IMG/VR virus record: IMGVR_UViG_3300037541_000632
Location: 37,265-101,264 of that record
Strand: one strand, 5' to 3'
DNA length: 64,000 nucleotides
Origin: a virus
The notes under the pieces were generated by a model. It saw only the letters and a list, made by a program, of their open reading frames with translations, had not been told where the DNA came from and did no database searches. Numbering within the stretch: the first letter of the stretch is position 1; every line of letters starts with the position of its first letter. The position numbers and the translations under genes are program-made. Of the stretch, positions 15,464-23,282 are shown one piece after another.

Positions 15464-16147
15464 TTATAGTAAATGAAATTGCGGCTTATTAGCTTGCGAT
15501 GACGGCGGGCCAGCAGGCATTGCGTCCCGAAGCGCTCCTCTGTAGGCAGGTACACCAGACGGCGGGCGATAAGGCAGGCGACGAGCTCCTTGGTAGGAAG
15601 GCGTGCCAGACTGAGGGGCGAATCCTGGATCTTGCCCGTGCTGTGAATTTAAACTTTTTAAGTAATCTTGATACTGATTACCAGATGGTGGAATAAAATC
15701 TTTATCTGGTGTGTTCCAGTTATTAACAGACTCCAGTTTATTCTCAGGTAGATAACCAGGCGATGTCCGAGGTGTTAAATTTTTTATAGACTGCATAGGG
15801 TTACTATTGAATCCTTGATTTAATGCACCTAACCCTCTGTCTAATAAACCACCTATATTTTGCCCGACTTGACCGCCTAGGCTTTTACCCGCAATGTTAC
15901 CTAACTGCTGGCCTCCCATAATACTACCAGCGATACCACCTAAAGTATCACCAATACCATATTTATTACCTAGCATTTGACCCATGCGCTGACCGCCAAC
16001 AAGATTACCAACAAACCCGCCTGCAGCGCCTCCTAAAGTGGTACCAAGCTGCTGACCCATCTGACCTAGTGCGTTGGGAGCTAAAGCATTAAAGTTAGCC
16101 AGCTTAAATAAATAACTAGAAGCAATTAGTTTGTCTGCATTCTTCAT
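15464..16147 (-). CDS. Glycine/glutamine-rich virion protein with leader
   Basis: 227 residues. It begins with the shared leader MKNADKLIASSYLFKLA (K15-x-A17). Residues about 28-112 are repetitive and Gly/Gln/Leu-rich with GGxxG spacing (LGGAAGGFVGNLVGG; GGIAGSIMGGQQLG), typical of glycine-zipper membrane inserters. The last 100 residues are Pro/Ser/Gln-rich and disordered. Probably an internal virion protein that acts at the host envelope during ejection (inference). Confidence 0.7.
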   Translation of the reverse strand: MKNADKLIASSYLFKLANFNALAPNALGQMGQQLGTTLGGAAGGFVGNLVGGQRMGQMLGNKYGIGDTLGGIAGSIMGGQQLGNIAGKSLGGQVGQNIGGLLDRGLGALNQGFNSNPMQSIKNLTPRTSPGYLPENKLESVNNWNTPDKDFIPPSGNQYQDYLKSLNSQHGQDPGFAPQSGTPSYQGARRLPYRPPSGVPAYRGALRDAMPAGPPSSQANKPQFHLL

Positions 16148-16153
16148 AAGATA

Positions 16154-17110
16154 TTACCATTCACCGTAACCATACTCTGGATTGTATATGTCTTTAGCTC
16201 GCGGCTTCATCAAGTCAACACCTTGAGCTTGTAAGCCCTTCAGATAATTCATTTTAGCCTCATCCAGACGTGAGCCCTCGGTATAGTTACCCATGTATTG
16301 CCTGAATATTTGATTATAATCAGGCTGGGCAGCAGGAGGAGCAGCAGCAGGAGCAGCAGCAGGAGCAGCAGGAGGAGGAGGAGTGGAAGGCGGCGCAGCA
16401 GGTCGAAGTGCGGGCGGCTGACTGGAGGTGACCGGTGCAGGCATCGGTGCCGGTTGAGGAGTCAAAACAGGAGCGGGGCTGGGCAGGGCGGGAGTAGCAG
16501 TAGCTGCTGAGGTAGGGATCTGGTAAGGTTGAGGAGCGCCTCCTACACCCATAGCTCTATTAACACCATATGCGCCTAAAGCGCCAGCGCCTAAACCAAC
16601 AGCCCCAGCTTGAACTAATGGATTCTTAGCTGCAGATACTAAACCGCTACGAACGGCGGCGGCACTACTATTCAAACGATCGCGAGCGGCAGCAACGCCA
16701 CTACTCAAACGATTACGAGCTGCAGCAGCGCCACCTCTTATGGCTTGTCCCGTGCCAGTCATAACCTGCCCAAGCCCTTGCCTAGCTAAACCTAATCCTG
16801 TAGGCATAGCTGCGACAGCAGCTGGAGCAACTGCAGCTAAAGCAGGAGCAGCCGCTGTTTGCGTTAAAAAGGAAGGCAAAGGTAAAACAGCAGGAGCCGC
16901 TGGAACAACATCAGGCACATTACGTAAAATAGGCTTCCGTGAAGTACGTTTAGGCGCACGTTGGGTAGTAATTTTGGGTTTTATTTTCCTGGCTGAGCTG
17001 GTGGATGTCCGCGCCAAATTTTTGGCCATCGCAATACCTACGCGACCCGAACCTCCGCCAGCAGATTTAATTACGTACCCAGATAAAAAAAGTTTGTCTG
17101 AAAAATTCAT
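16154..17110 (-). CDS. Ala/Pro-rich virion protein with leader
   Basis: 318 residues from ATG 17110. An upstream start at 17125 adds MSPYF, but 17110 aligns the leader exactly: MNFSDKLFLSGYVIKSA (K15-x-A17). Basic Arg/Thr-rich residues follow, then an Ala-rich amphipathic helical stretch with a possible membrane insert (VQAGAVGLGAGALGAYG), then a long Pro/Ala low-complexity region and a compact C-terminus. Overall basic and disordered. It lies with the transglycosylase, so virion placement is likely; no enzyme motif. Confidence 0.7.
   Translation of the reverse strand: MNFSDKLFLSGYVIKSAGGGSGRVGIAMAKNLARTSTSSARKIKPKITTQRAPKRTSRKPILRNVPDVVPAAPAVLPLPSFLTQTAAAPALAAVAPAAVAAMPTGLGLARQGLGQVMTGTGQAIRGGAAAARNRLSSGVAAARDRLNSSAAAVRSGLVSAAKNPLVQAGAVGLGAGALGAYGVNRAMGVGGAPQPYQIPTSAATATPALPSPAPVLTPQPAPMPAPVTSSQPPALRPAAPPSTPPPPAAPAAAPAAAPPAAQPDYNQIFRQYMGNYTEGSRLDEAKMNYLKGLQAQGVDLMKPRAKDIYNPEYGYGEW
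16329..16383. repeat. GCAGCAGGA low-complexity tract
   Basis: About 55 bases of imperfect GCA/GGA triplet repeat inside the Ala/Pro-rich gene, encoding its Ala/Pro run. Such tracts change length by slippage; only the simple pattern is seen here. Confidence 0.8.
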
Positions 17111-17179
17111 AAAATAAGGTGACATAATAAAATGTATTTTAGTTTACAAGTCAAGAAAATTTGCCTAACTAGCTTTAAT

Positions 17180-17866
17180 TTACGGTATAGCTGCGGGCAT
17201 AGGTTTAGTTGCTTTTCTATGAAGTTCTAAAGCTTTTTGTAGGGCTGTATTTATGTCTTTAGAAGAAACTCGAGCAGCATTATTTCCTGTTCCGTGGTAG
17301 TATGACCGTTCGCCTTTAGCTGGAAGAGCTGCCCACTCTTTAGCGAGGTTAATTCTCATTTGATCGGCATTAATTTTACCTGCTAAATAATCTTTAAAAC
17401 CTCTTCTATCCATTAAACTTCTAGCGTAGGTATCCTGTGTGCCCTGATTAAACAAAGTTTTATTTAAATCATGTTTATGCTGCGCTGCCAGATTTCTTAA
17501 ATTCTTATTGAGAATCTGATACCCACCTGCGGCAGTTCCACCATAAGTTTTCAATCTTTCTTTTTGTATATCAAGAACTTGCTGTAGCGTTTTACCAGTC
17601 AAACCAAATGGTTTATTACTGCCCACCATGGTGTCGTAACCGGCCACATTAGCTTCACCTCTTCTTATAACATCCAGTATAGGCTGATAATATGCGAATG
17701 AATTAACAGCCTGGTTATTAACAACAGGCTTAGCTTTAGTTATAGGAATAGCTTTAGGCGCTGGAGTAGTCGCTGTAGCAGGCAGTCCGGTTATCACAGA
17801 GGAATAAGAAGAGCGTGCTCGCTTTATAATAAACGAACTTAAATTTAATTTGTCTAAACTATTCAT
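17180..17866 (-). CDS. Virion GH104-type lytic transglycosylase with leader
   Basis: 228 residues. Leader MNSLDKLNLSSFIIKRA (K15-x-A17), a Pro/Ala/Thr linker to about 52, then a catalytic domain matching lambda endolysin R in order: IRRGEAN (E71 as the probable catalytic acid), GYDTMVG, TAAGGYQIL, a Q-rich helix, LMDRRGFKDYLAG and AKEWAALP near the end. Lambda R-type enzymes cleave the MurNAc-GlcNAc bond with anhydro ring formation. The leader, linker and position in the virion module, with no holin beside it, suggest an ejected wall-piercing enzyme rather than the lysis endolysin. Confidence 0.8.
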   Translation of the reverse strand: MNSLDKLNLSSFIIKRARSSYSSVITGLPATATTPAPKAIPITKAKPVVNNQAVNSFAYYQPILDVIRRGEANVAGYDTMVGSNKPFGLTGKTLQQVLDIQKERLKTYGGTAAGGYQILNKNLRNLAAQHKHDLNKTLFNQGTQDTYARSLMDRRGFKDYLAGKINADQMRINLAKEWAALPAKGERSYYHGTGNNAARVSSKDINTALQKALELHRKATKPMPAAIP

Positions 17867-17867
17867 A

Positions 17868-18593
17868 TTAGTCTGGTAATTTTACAGTAAGTCCGTCAAG
17901 ATCTTCAGGACTCATCCATTGATATTTCTTGGTTCTGCGATTAAAGAATTTCTGATACGGTTTACCGTCAGATCCAATTTTTGAGCCCCACGCCATTCTG
18001 GTATCAATTCCTATCTTTTCACTCTCCGGGCCTTCTAGGGTCGATACGAATCCAAACTGATCTGTCCTGATAGCCTGCATATCTTCAGTAATGGCATTAT
18101 CAGTACCAATACCGCCCGGACCCATCTGGGTAGCTCTACGTGATTGCTCTAATAGATGTAGCGGATTAATTTCTTCCAAAGGCGAAGATAAAGGATTACC
18201 TATCAGGAACTTTTCCATATAGGAATCAAATGCAAAAGGACCCACAGCTTTAAGATTCTTATGCCGGGCAATTAGCGGCATCATTGATCCGCGCACTCTA
18301 TCACTATCTAAACGCACACGTTCAGATAACAGACGATCAGTAGTTAATATTCTTTTGAATAATAAACTATCTCGCTCATCAGGTTTATCCAGCCCACGAT
18401 TAATAGCGAGAAGTTTTTGAGAGGCGGAAAGTAACCCCTTAACTCCTACAGGAACATACTCTTCTTCATCATCCGGAATACCGTTGTCGTTTGAATCGAT
18501 TTTACGATTAGGCAGAATGGAGCGAACCTTAGCAACAGCTGAAGCTTGCTTCTGCACCTTGGAAAGTATCTCATCTATTTGGGATTTATTCAT
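17868..18593 (-). CDS. RNA polymerase beta subunit fragment (fork region)
   Basis: 241 residues that align by eye with the middle of bacterial RpoB. LLSASQKLLAINRG (about 54-67) and DERDSLLFKRIL match the region before the rifampicin pocket. Then INPLHLLEQSRRATQMGPGG corresponds to RpoB NPLSEITHKRRISALGPGG, and FGFVSTLEGPESEKIGI to YGRVCPIETPEGPNIGL. The protein stops before the catalytic C-terminal half. The N-terminus again has K15-x-A17 (VQKQAS) and a calcium-loop-like DSNDNGIPDDEE at 33-44. Together with 20516-21715 it indicates a split, probably virion-borne, phage RNA polymerase. The remaining beta and beta-prime parts are not in this window. Confidence 0.75.
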   Translation of the reverse strand: MNKSQIDEILSKVQKQASAVAKVRSILPNRKIDSNDNGIPDDEEEYVPVGVKGLLSASQKLLAINRGLDKPDERDSLLFKRILTTDRLLSERVRLDSDRVRGSMMPLIARHKNLKAVGPFAFDSYMEKFLIGNPLSSPLEEINPLHLLEQSRRATQMGPGGIGTDNAITEDMQAIRTDQFGFVSTLEGPESEKIGIDTRMAWGSKIGSDGKPYQKFFNRRTKKYQWMSPEDLDGLTVKLPD

Positions 18594-19792
18594 TAGCTCT
18601 CATAGCCTCCCGTATATTTCTTAGTGAGATGTGCAGCGCCTGGAGATAACGCAAGTGCCGCGTAAGTTGGCAAACCAACAAAAGGAGAAAGTCTTTGAAG
18701 CTTGGTTAGTTTACCTTTAGCTAATCTATTGAGTAAATTGGAACCACGCACAGAAGCATCTAATTCAGATGCTAATAAAGGCGAGGCTAATAAAGGCGAA
18801 GCTAATGCGGTGTTTCTACCTACTTCTTCGTTTTTAGTATGAATAATATTACCTGTAGCTAATGCTGGAGCCAGCATTGATAACTGGCGAGTTAAAGGTT
18901 TAGTATATATTTTTGGTCCCATCGCGTGGCCCATTTCGTGCGCTAAGATACCAGGACGAAGTGCCCCTTTGACGCCTCGCATATTATCTGAATAATAAAA
19001 CGAATCAGGATCTATAATAAAACCTTTGGCTTTGTCTTTACCCACGTCAGCGCCTGACAATTTTTTAATTAATCTAGAAATTAAAGAGTCGTTGTTATCA
19101 GTGTAAGCAGGTCCAGAAAATAAAGATCTGGTAAGTGTTTCTCCGACTGGGCCTAAATCCGGTTTTTTTATTCTATACGTGCCGTCAAAATTAGGATCAA
19201 CTATTTTTATTTTTTTACTTCTTAAAAATCTGTTGAAAAGACCATCTACCTCAGGACTAAGTGGCGGTGCAATATCTTTAAAAATCTTGGGAACCGCATG
19301 ATTAAAATAAAGAGATCCAAAAAAAGGTGGTATCATCGCGCTTATGCTGGCCGCTATATTAGCTCTAGACGCGTCTGATGAATCTTTAGGAGCGGTGCTG
19401 GCACTTTTATCTTGTAAAGATCTTCGTGTCATTTCTCCACTAACAATAGCTTGAGTTACTGGAATAGAAAGTCCCGCAGCAAGAAAAGCCTTGGCTTTAG
19501 GACCTAATATAGACACACCCGTTCTACCTATAAGCTGAGCCAGGTTACTTCTGAATTTTGCGCCAGGAAGCATGCCTGGTAATTTATGCCCTTGGGAAGC
19601 GATAGCCCCTGCAATTCCAAAAGGAATTAATTTAGAATAGCCATGCGAGTCTCCCCTCAACGCAGCATCATAGGCGTTAGTAAGAGAATTTTGACCAAAT
19701 GCTTTCCTTTTAAGAGACCACAATTCATTATTATAAAAAGGAGAAGACAATAATAAATAATCAGATAAATTAAAATCTTTACTTTCTTGCAT
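18593..19792 (-). CDS. Leader-bearing protein with HExxH motif
   Basis: 399 residues. The N-terminus MQESKDFNLSDYLLLSS follows the leader spacing but lacks K-x-A. Hydrophobic patches occur near 55-66, 103-117 and 146-165. A zinc-peptidase-like H285-E286-M-G-H289 sits in GILAHEMGHAMGP, followed by Ala/Leu-rich segments (SPLLASPLLASELDASV). Phage proteins with this layout may be ejected peptidases or membrane-active factors. It lies between the two RNA polymerase beta fragments and shares one base with the next gene. Enzyme activity is inferred from the motif only. Confidence 0.65.
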   Translation of the reverse strand: MQESKDFNLSDYLLLSSPFYNNELWSLKRKAFGQNSLTNAYDAALRGDSHGYSKLIPFGIAGAIASQGHKLPGMLPGAKFRSNLAQLIGRTGVSILGPKAKAFLAAGLSIPVTQAIVSGEMTRRSLQDKSASTAPKDSSDASRANIAASISAMIPPFFGSLYFNHAVPKIFKDIAPPLSPEVDGLFNRFLRSKKIKIVDPNFDGTYRIKKPDLGPVGETLTRSLFSGPAYTDNNDSLISRLIKKLSGADVGKDKAKGFIIDPDSFYYSDNMRGVKGALRPGILAHEMGHAMGPKIYTKPLTRQLSMLAPALATGNIIHTKNEEVGRNTALASPLLASPLLASELDASVRGSNLLNRLAKGKLTKLQRLSPFVGLPTYAALALSPGAAHLTKKYTGGYES

Positions 19793-19797
19793 ATATG

Positions 19798-20523
19798 TTA
19801 TTCATTTGATTTATGATACTTATTCCAAGCGTCTTCTTTATAATTTTCCATAGCTTCAGCTAATTGTCCACGCACTTCTTCGTCTTCAATCATTTTCAGA
19901 GGATCGATAGCCCAGTTACGTAAAGCGAAAGCACGACGCGGAGTTGGATTCTTTTTAAACTGAGAACCATGTCTAGCTTTAAAAGACTTCCACCGTTTAA
20001 TCTGTCTATCGTCATCTTCAGATCTACGGCCAGCTTTGTACTGCTCGTACCATTGCAACCAGCCCATAGGATCGACATCACTTTTGATCCATTCAGAAGG
20101 CCACTTATCCATGGATGCTAACCGGGGACCGTAGTGACCGTAGATAGCATTGTAAGCATCCTGAATTTCTTCAGGTTTATAGTCAGGAATAAAATCAGAT
20201 TCTGCCGCTTCTTTTTTATACTTATTCACTGACTTTTCTTTTTTTAATTTATGCTCGTAAGGGTTATCCAAATTATCTATGTCTTCAGCATCTAATTCCA
20301 ATTCATAAATAGTAGGCTCTCCTTTTGGTTCTTTTTTCCATTTTGGTTCAGTCCCAAGATAATGCACTTCTTCTAAATCGGAGTCATCCCAGGTTTTACC
20401 AGTATCTTCATGGTACAAACCCATCAATCTAGCAATAGCCATGTCAGGAGTAATATATGATCCCTCTCTTAACACTTCTATATCTTTATATGGCGAACCA
20501 TGGTAATACTTTTTTTTATTCAT
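19798..20523 (-). CDS. Two-domain protein, ADP-ribosyltransferase-like N-terminus
   Basis: 241 residues. The first 75 begin KYYHGSPYKDIEVLREGSYI followed by TPDMAIARLMG, a pattern (Y-HGS, then G-S-x-x-TP) reminiscent of small ADP-ribosyltransferase-fold domains. This is a weak, by-eye resemblance. The second half holds a distinctive block, GWLQWYEQYKAGRRSEDDDR, then QIKRWKSFKARHG, which I recognise as recurring in viral proteins but cannot name. It overlaps the beta N-terminal gene by 8 bases. It could be a virion-delivered modifier of host proteins, but this is not established. Confidence 0.6.
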   Translation of the reverse strand: MNKKKYYHGSPYKDIEVLREGSYITPDMAIARLMGLYHEDTGKTWDDSDLEEVHYLGTEPKWKKEPKGEPTIYELELDAEDIDNLDNPYEHKLKKEKSVNKYKKEAAESDFIPDYKPEEIQDAYNAIYGHYGPRLASMDKWPSEWIKSDVDPMGWLQWYEQYKAGRRSEDDDRQIKRWKSFKARHGSQFKKNPTPRRAFALRNWAIDPLKMIEDEEVRGQLAEAMENYKEDAWNKYHKSNE

Positions 20524-21715
20524 AGTCTAAATCCTCCTGGTATACGCGCTTTACATTTTTAGGAATTACTTCCCGAGGAACATGGATTCTAAATCCTGTA
20601 GGCATGTGTGTAATACCAGACATACGCCCATCCTGATCAACAATAAATTCATCAGGATACCTAGCCAAGGCTGCAGCCATAATAGCTGTCTTCTTTTTGT
20701 ACTCTTCTTTAGCTTGCGCGCTATGCGTTCTAGCCTGCATTAACGCATGCATATCTGCAGCAGATTTAATACCTTCGTCTTCGTCAAAATAATTATCGTA
20801 AACATGCGCAGGTTCAAAATCAGGATTAAAAGGCATTTCATCAATAACTTTTTCAGCTGCTTGTTTACCCTGCCATTGCGCTTCCCACTGCGAGGCTATC
20901 TTTGGATCAAACATGTTAGGCAGATTCTTCTGCGCTACCCGAGCATGAATCTGTGCCGCTTCTAAGGCGTTACGAACAGACGTCATTTTATCTTCTCTTG
21001 ATTTATCCAATTTCTTTTGACGTGCCGGAACAAGACGGTCATATGCTTTATCAAATACACGCGCGTCGTACTTCATTTGATTCGCACGAAAGATTTCAGG
21101 ACCCCAGGACTTTTCCAGTTCCTTATCACTTGTGCCTAAATCTTTTAGAAGACTGTACAGGTGCAAATTAGCTTGAGAAATCTTCACTCTATACTGTGTA
21201 GTCTCAGGTTCAAAACCAACACGGAAACCAATACCCGTACCAGGTTTAACATTGAACTGAGTTTCTAATTCTCCGTTAGCCTGTCTACGAGTGTAGACCC
21301 CGGGAAGAAGGCGTGATTGCATAATAGATGCGTACTCATTACCTCCATGAATAAATGTACCCCTGTTAGTAAGGTAAGGTACCTTCATTAATGATATGCG
21401 TTTCTCTTCTAACAACTGATCATTAGTGTTATCAAATAATTTTATTGTACCTCTTAATTTTTTAGTTATGTATTTATTTTCAAGCAGGTTTTTCTTCTGT
21501 TCTGATACAGGCACATCTTCTCTATCGTCGTAGTCTACATCTTGTAATTCCATTCTTACATTTCCATAATTAACAGGAAATGATTTGATCATGGAATTTT
21601 TTACACCATCAAAAATTTGATTGCGTAATGTAGTGAAGTCATCAAAGTCGCGAAGTATAACGCCTTTTGGTAATTCTTCTTCTGGCTCAATATTTTGCTG
21701 CATATGGTGAAACAT
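20516..21715 (-). CDS. RNA polymerase beta subunit N-terminal fragment
   Basis: 399 residues. The region ISLMKVPYLTNRGTFIHGGN, then EYASIMQSRLLPGVYTR (about 106-143), matches the RpoB protrusion (E. coli [20 protein letters not shown], then VIVSQLHRSPGVF). The following RVKISQANLHLYSLLKDLG fits the strand-helix that comes next in RpoB. The C-terminal part is lower in similarity. It lacks lobe-2-to-active-site parts, which begin again in the gene at 17868. A beta subunit split into separate genes is known in phiKZ-type phages, whose polymerase is packaged or made early. The start could be M1 (21715) or M5 (21703). Confidence 0.75.
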   Translation of the reverse strand: MFHHMQQNIEPEEELPKGVILRDFDDFTTLRNQIFDGVKNSMIKSFPVNYGNVRMELQDVDYDDREDVPVSEQKKNLLENKYITKKLRGTIKLFDNTNDQLLEEKRISLMKVPYLTNRGTFIHGGNEYASIMQSRLLPGVYTRRQANGELETQFNVKPGTGIGFRVGFEPETTQYRVKISQANLHLYSLLKDLGTSDKELEKSWGPEIFRANQMKYDARVFDKAYDRLVPARQKKLDKSREDKMTSVRNALEAAQIHARVAQKNLPNMFDPKIASQWEAQWQGKQAAEKVIDEMPFNPDFEPAHVYDNYFDEDEGIKSAADMHALMQARTHSAQAKEEYKKKTAIMAAALARYPDEFIVDQDGRMSGITHMPTGFRIHVPREVIPKNVKRVYQEDLDYE

Positions 21716-21760
21716 AATTTACTTGATAACTAAAAAAAAGCAAAACTTGATAGGTAAAAA

Positions 21761-21799
21761 AGAGACCCTAAGATCTCTCTCCGGCGTTATGGTGCCGGT
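21761..21799 (-). terminator. Intrinsic terminator
   Basis: Short stems CCGGC/GCCGG (21781-21799 region) and AGAGA/TCTCT, then CTCTTTTTTACCTATC on the minus strand. It ends the 66-aa membrane-protein gene. The tail sequence is repeated at the 22126 terminator. Confidence 0.7.
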
Positions 21800-21813
21800 A
21801 CCCTTTGGTTATT

Positions 21814-22014
21814 TTATTTTTTCTTGCGACTACTAGTAAGTGCGTACGCAACACCGATGCTATAGAACAGCACCGCTCCGCCCAGTACACATATGAGCTG
21901 ACGCTGCCAAAAGGCAACTGCCTGCTCATGGGTGATGCCGACCGCCAAGGCGTTATGGTACGCCATTACGTACACTAAGACAATCAACGACAAGAATAAT
22001 ATTACGTATTTCAT
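21814..22014 (-). CDS. Small two-helix membrane protein
   Basis: 66 residues. Two hydrophobic segments (about 3-18, YVILFLSLIVLVYVMA, and 41-59, ICVLGGAVLFYSIGVAYAL) are separated by a short polar loop, with a basic tail SSRKKK. Size and topology would fit a holin-like or host-membrane modifier protein, but no lysis partner adjoins. It is a single-gene transcript with promoter 22076-22105 and terminator 21761-21799. Function unknown. Confidence 0.7.
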   Translation of the reverse strand: MKYVILFLSLIVLVYVMAYHNALAVGITHEQAVAFWQRQLICVLGGAVLFYSIGVAYALTSSRKKK

Positions 22015-22075
22015 ATGTTATGTGTGTTAATTAGAGAACCCCAAATAATAGATTATTAACTAGGGGTTACAATTA

Positions 22076-22105
22076 TATATAGCACAATACGAATGGCTAT
22101 TGCAT
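22076..22105 (-). promoter_or_regulatory. Sigma70-like promoter, phage family
   Basis: Minus strand: -35 ATGCAA (22105-22100), 18-base spacer ending TTGTGC, -10 TATATA (22081-22076). Drives the 66-aa membrane protein; leader about 55 nt. Confidence 0.75.
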
Positions 22106-22125
22106 ACGAGGCTGATAGGTAAAAA

Positions 22126-22153
22126 AGAGGCGCGGTAGTTATCCGCGATCTCT
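22126..22153 (-). terminator. Intrinsic terminator
   Basis: Stem CGCGG/CCGCG (22131-22135/22143-22147), extended by AGAG/CTCT with small bulges, then CTCTTTTTTACCTATC on the minus strand. Terminates the gene at 22163. Confidence 0.75.
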
Positions 22154-22162
22154 TTAATAATA

Positions 22163-23080
22163 CTAAACTCCCATGAGTTCAGCATCGAATCGACCTGTAG
22201 CTAACGGCAGCATCCGTTCGTACAAGTCAGGATCCAGCGTGCTGAATCCCAAGTCTCCTTTGACGAAGACATTACGATAAACCTCTTGTGGTCTATCGCT
22301 GCTGATGTCCTCAACAGGTTCTTCCGTAGATGCTTTATACATGAGCCCCACCTCAGTTACACCGAGGTAGCTGAGCATGTCACGAAGGGCATTCGTCCAA
22401 TTTTGAGGATAGTCTTTTAGGACTACCTCCTCCTCGTTTGAGGAGATCATCGGAATAGGCAGGGCATACCCTAGGGTTGCCTCACCCTTACGCCCCAAAT
22501 CAAGCATGACTCGTTGCCAAGGCCGTGGAAGCTCCTTGGTTGTCTTGTCTGCTCGACAGACCAACTCAATAGGACACCCCTCATGGAGTGTCGCTTGAGA
22601 GAAACTGTCATGAAAAGCTCGAGCTGTAAAGGAGCGGCTTTCATAATTACCCGAATTGGCTGTAATCATAGGCGCATGGCCTAGGGTTACACGATGAACT
22701 CCACCAGGAAAGCGGAGTCCAGATGCTTGCCCCTTTACAGGGCTGCTGTTCTCCCAGTCCTGAATTTCAGGATGAGAACCCAGCTTACCGTCACCACCTC
22801 TTATCATATACCTGCCGTCCAAAACGTACGCAGATACAATGCTCAGTGTTACGTCTTCCGTTATAGCCTTCCACCTAGCGCCTGCGCGCTGCCAGAATGG
22901 AAGGAACTGTCCCGGTTGGAGGTACGCTTTACCATTCTGGGTCGGAAAACTCAACCCAAAGTTAGCCCAGCACTCTTGCTGAGCTTTGTCATCTGCCATC
23001 ATAGGACTGTGCTCAAGCACGGTCTCTATTATCGTTTGCGCTATGTTTGGCGCTTGTGCTGTTGTTGTTTTTGTCATCAT
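22163..23080 (-). CDS. Hypothetical protein
   Basis: 305 residues from ATG 23080 (a second ATG follows at 23077; a TTG at 23107 extends it further). Soluble, with mixed alpha/beta character. Short motifs include PTQNGKAYLQPGQFLPFW and an aromatic Gly-rich RGGDGKLGSHPEIQDW. No family recognised. The start overlaps the tail of the small membrane protein at 23013-23246 by 68 bases, so the two are probably translated from the same promoter (23252-23281). Function unknown. Confidence 0.7.
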   Translation of the reverse strand: MMTKTTTAQAPNIAQTIIETVLEHSPMMADDKAQQECWANFGLSFPTQNGKAYLQPGQFLPFWQRAGARWKAITEDVTLSIVSAYVLDGRYMIRGGDGKLGSHPEIQDWENSSPVKGQASGLRFPGGVHRVTLGHAPMITANSGNYESRSFTARAFHDSFSQATLHEGCPIELVCRADKTTKELPRPWQRVMLDLGRKGEATLGYALPIPMISSNEEEVVLKDYPQNWTNALRDMLSYLGVTEVGLMYKASTEEPVEDISSDRPQEVYRNVFVKGDLGFSTLDPDLYERMLPLATGRFDAELMGV

Positions 23081-23246
23081 GGCTATTTTCTTTTTTGTTA
23101 ACTGCAAACCATATTGAGCCTACAGTTAAAATTGGTATTACTGGCCAAGCTAAACTAATTAAGCTGACCATAGAAATTACAACGGGTGCAGCTACTGCAA
23201 GAGTAACTGCACCCGTGGCGGTGTTGATAATATGTGAACGGTCCAC
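23013..23246 (-). CDS. Small membrane protein, GTG start
   Basis: 77 residues. A long hydrophobic stretch (about 11-46, GAVTLAVAAPVVISMVSLIS, then LAWPVIPILTVGSIWF) can form one or two spans. The tail is polar and Asn/Lys-rich (KNNNSTSAKHSAND). It begins with GTG only a few bases after the promoter at 23252-23281, so its message is nearly leaderless. The tail overlaps the next gene in another frame. Function unknown. Confidence 0.55.
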   Translation of the reverse strand: MDRSHIINTATGAVTLAVAAPVVISMVSLISLAWPVIPILTVGSIWFAVNKKENSHDDKNNNSTSAKHSANDNRDRA

Positions 23247-23251
23247 AATTA

Positions 23252-23281
23252 TTTATAACACAACAAGAAGTTGTATTGCAA
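23252..23281 (-). promoter_or_regulatory. Sigma70-like promoter, phage family
   Basis: Minus strand: -35 TTGCAA (23281-23276), 18-base spacer ending TTGTGT, -10 TATAAA (23257-23252). The GTG start at 23246 lies 6 bases from the -10, at about the expected transcript start. Confidence 0.8.
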
Positions 23282-23282
23282 A

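Noticed and set aside
16298-16510. Plus-strand frame rich in Arg-Ser repeats
   Set aside because: It is the reverse reading of the Ala/Pro low-complexity tract in the gene at 16154-17110.
21814-22014. Holin assignment
   Set aside because: Two membrane helices fit, but there is no adjacent endolysin or lysis cassette, so only 'membrane protein' is supported.
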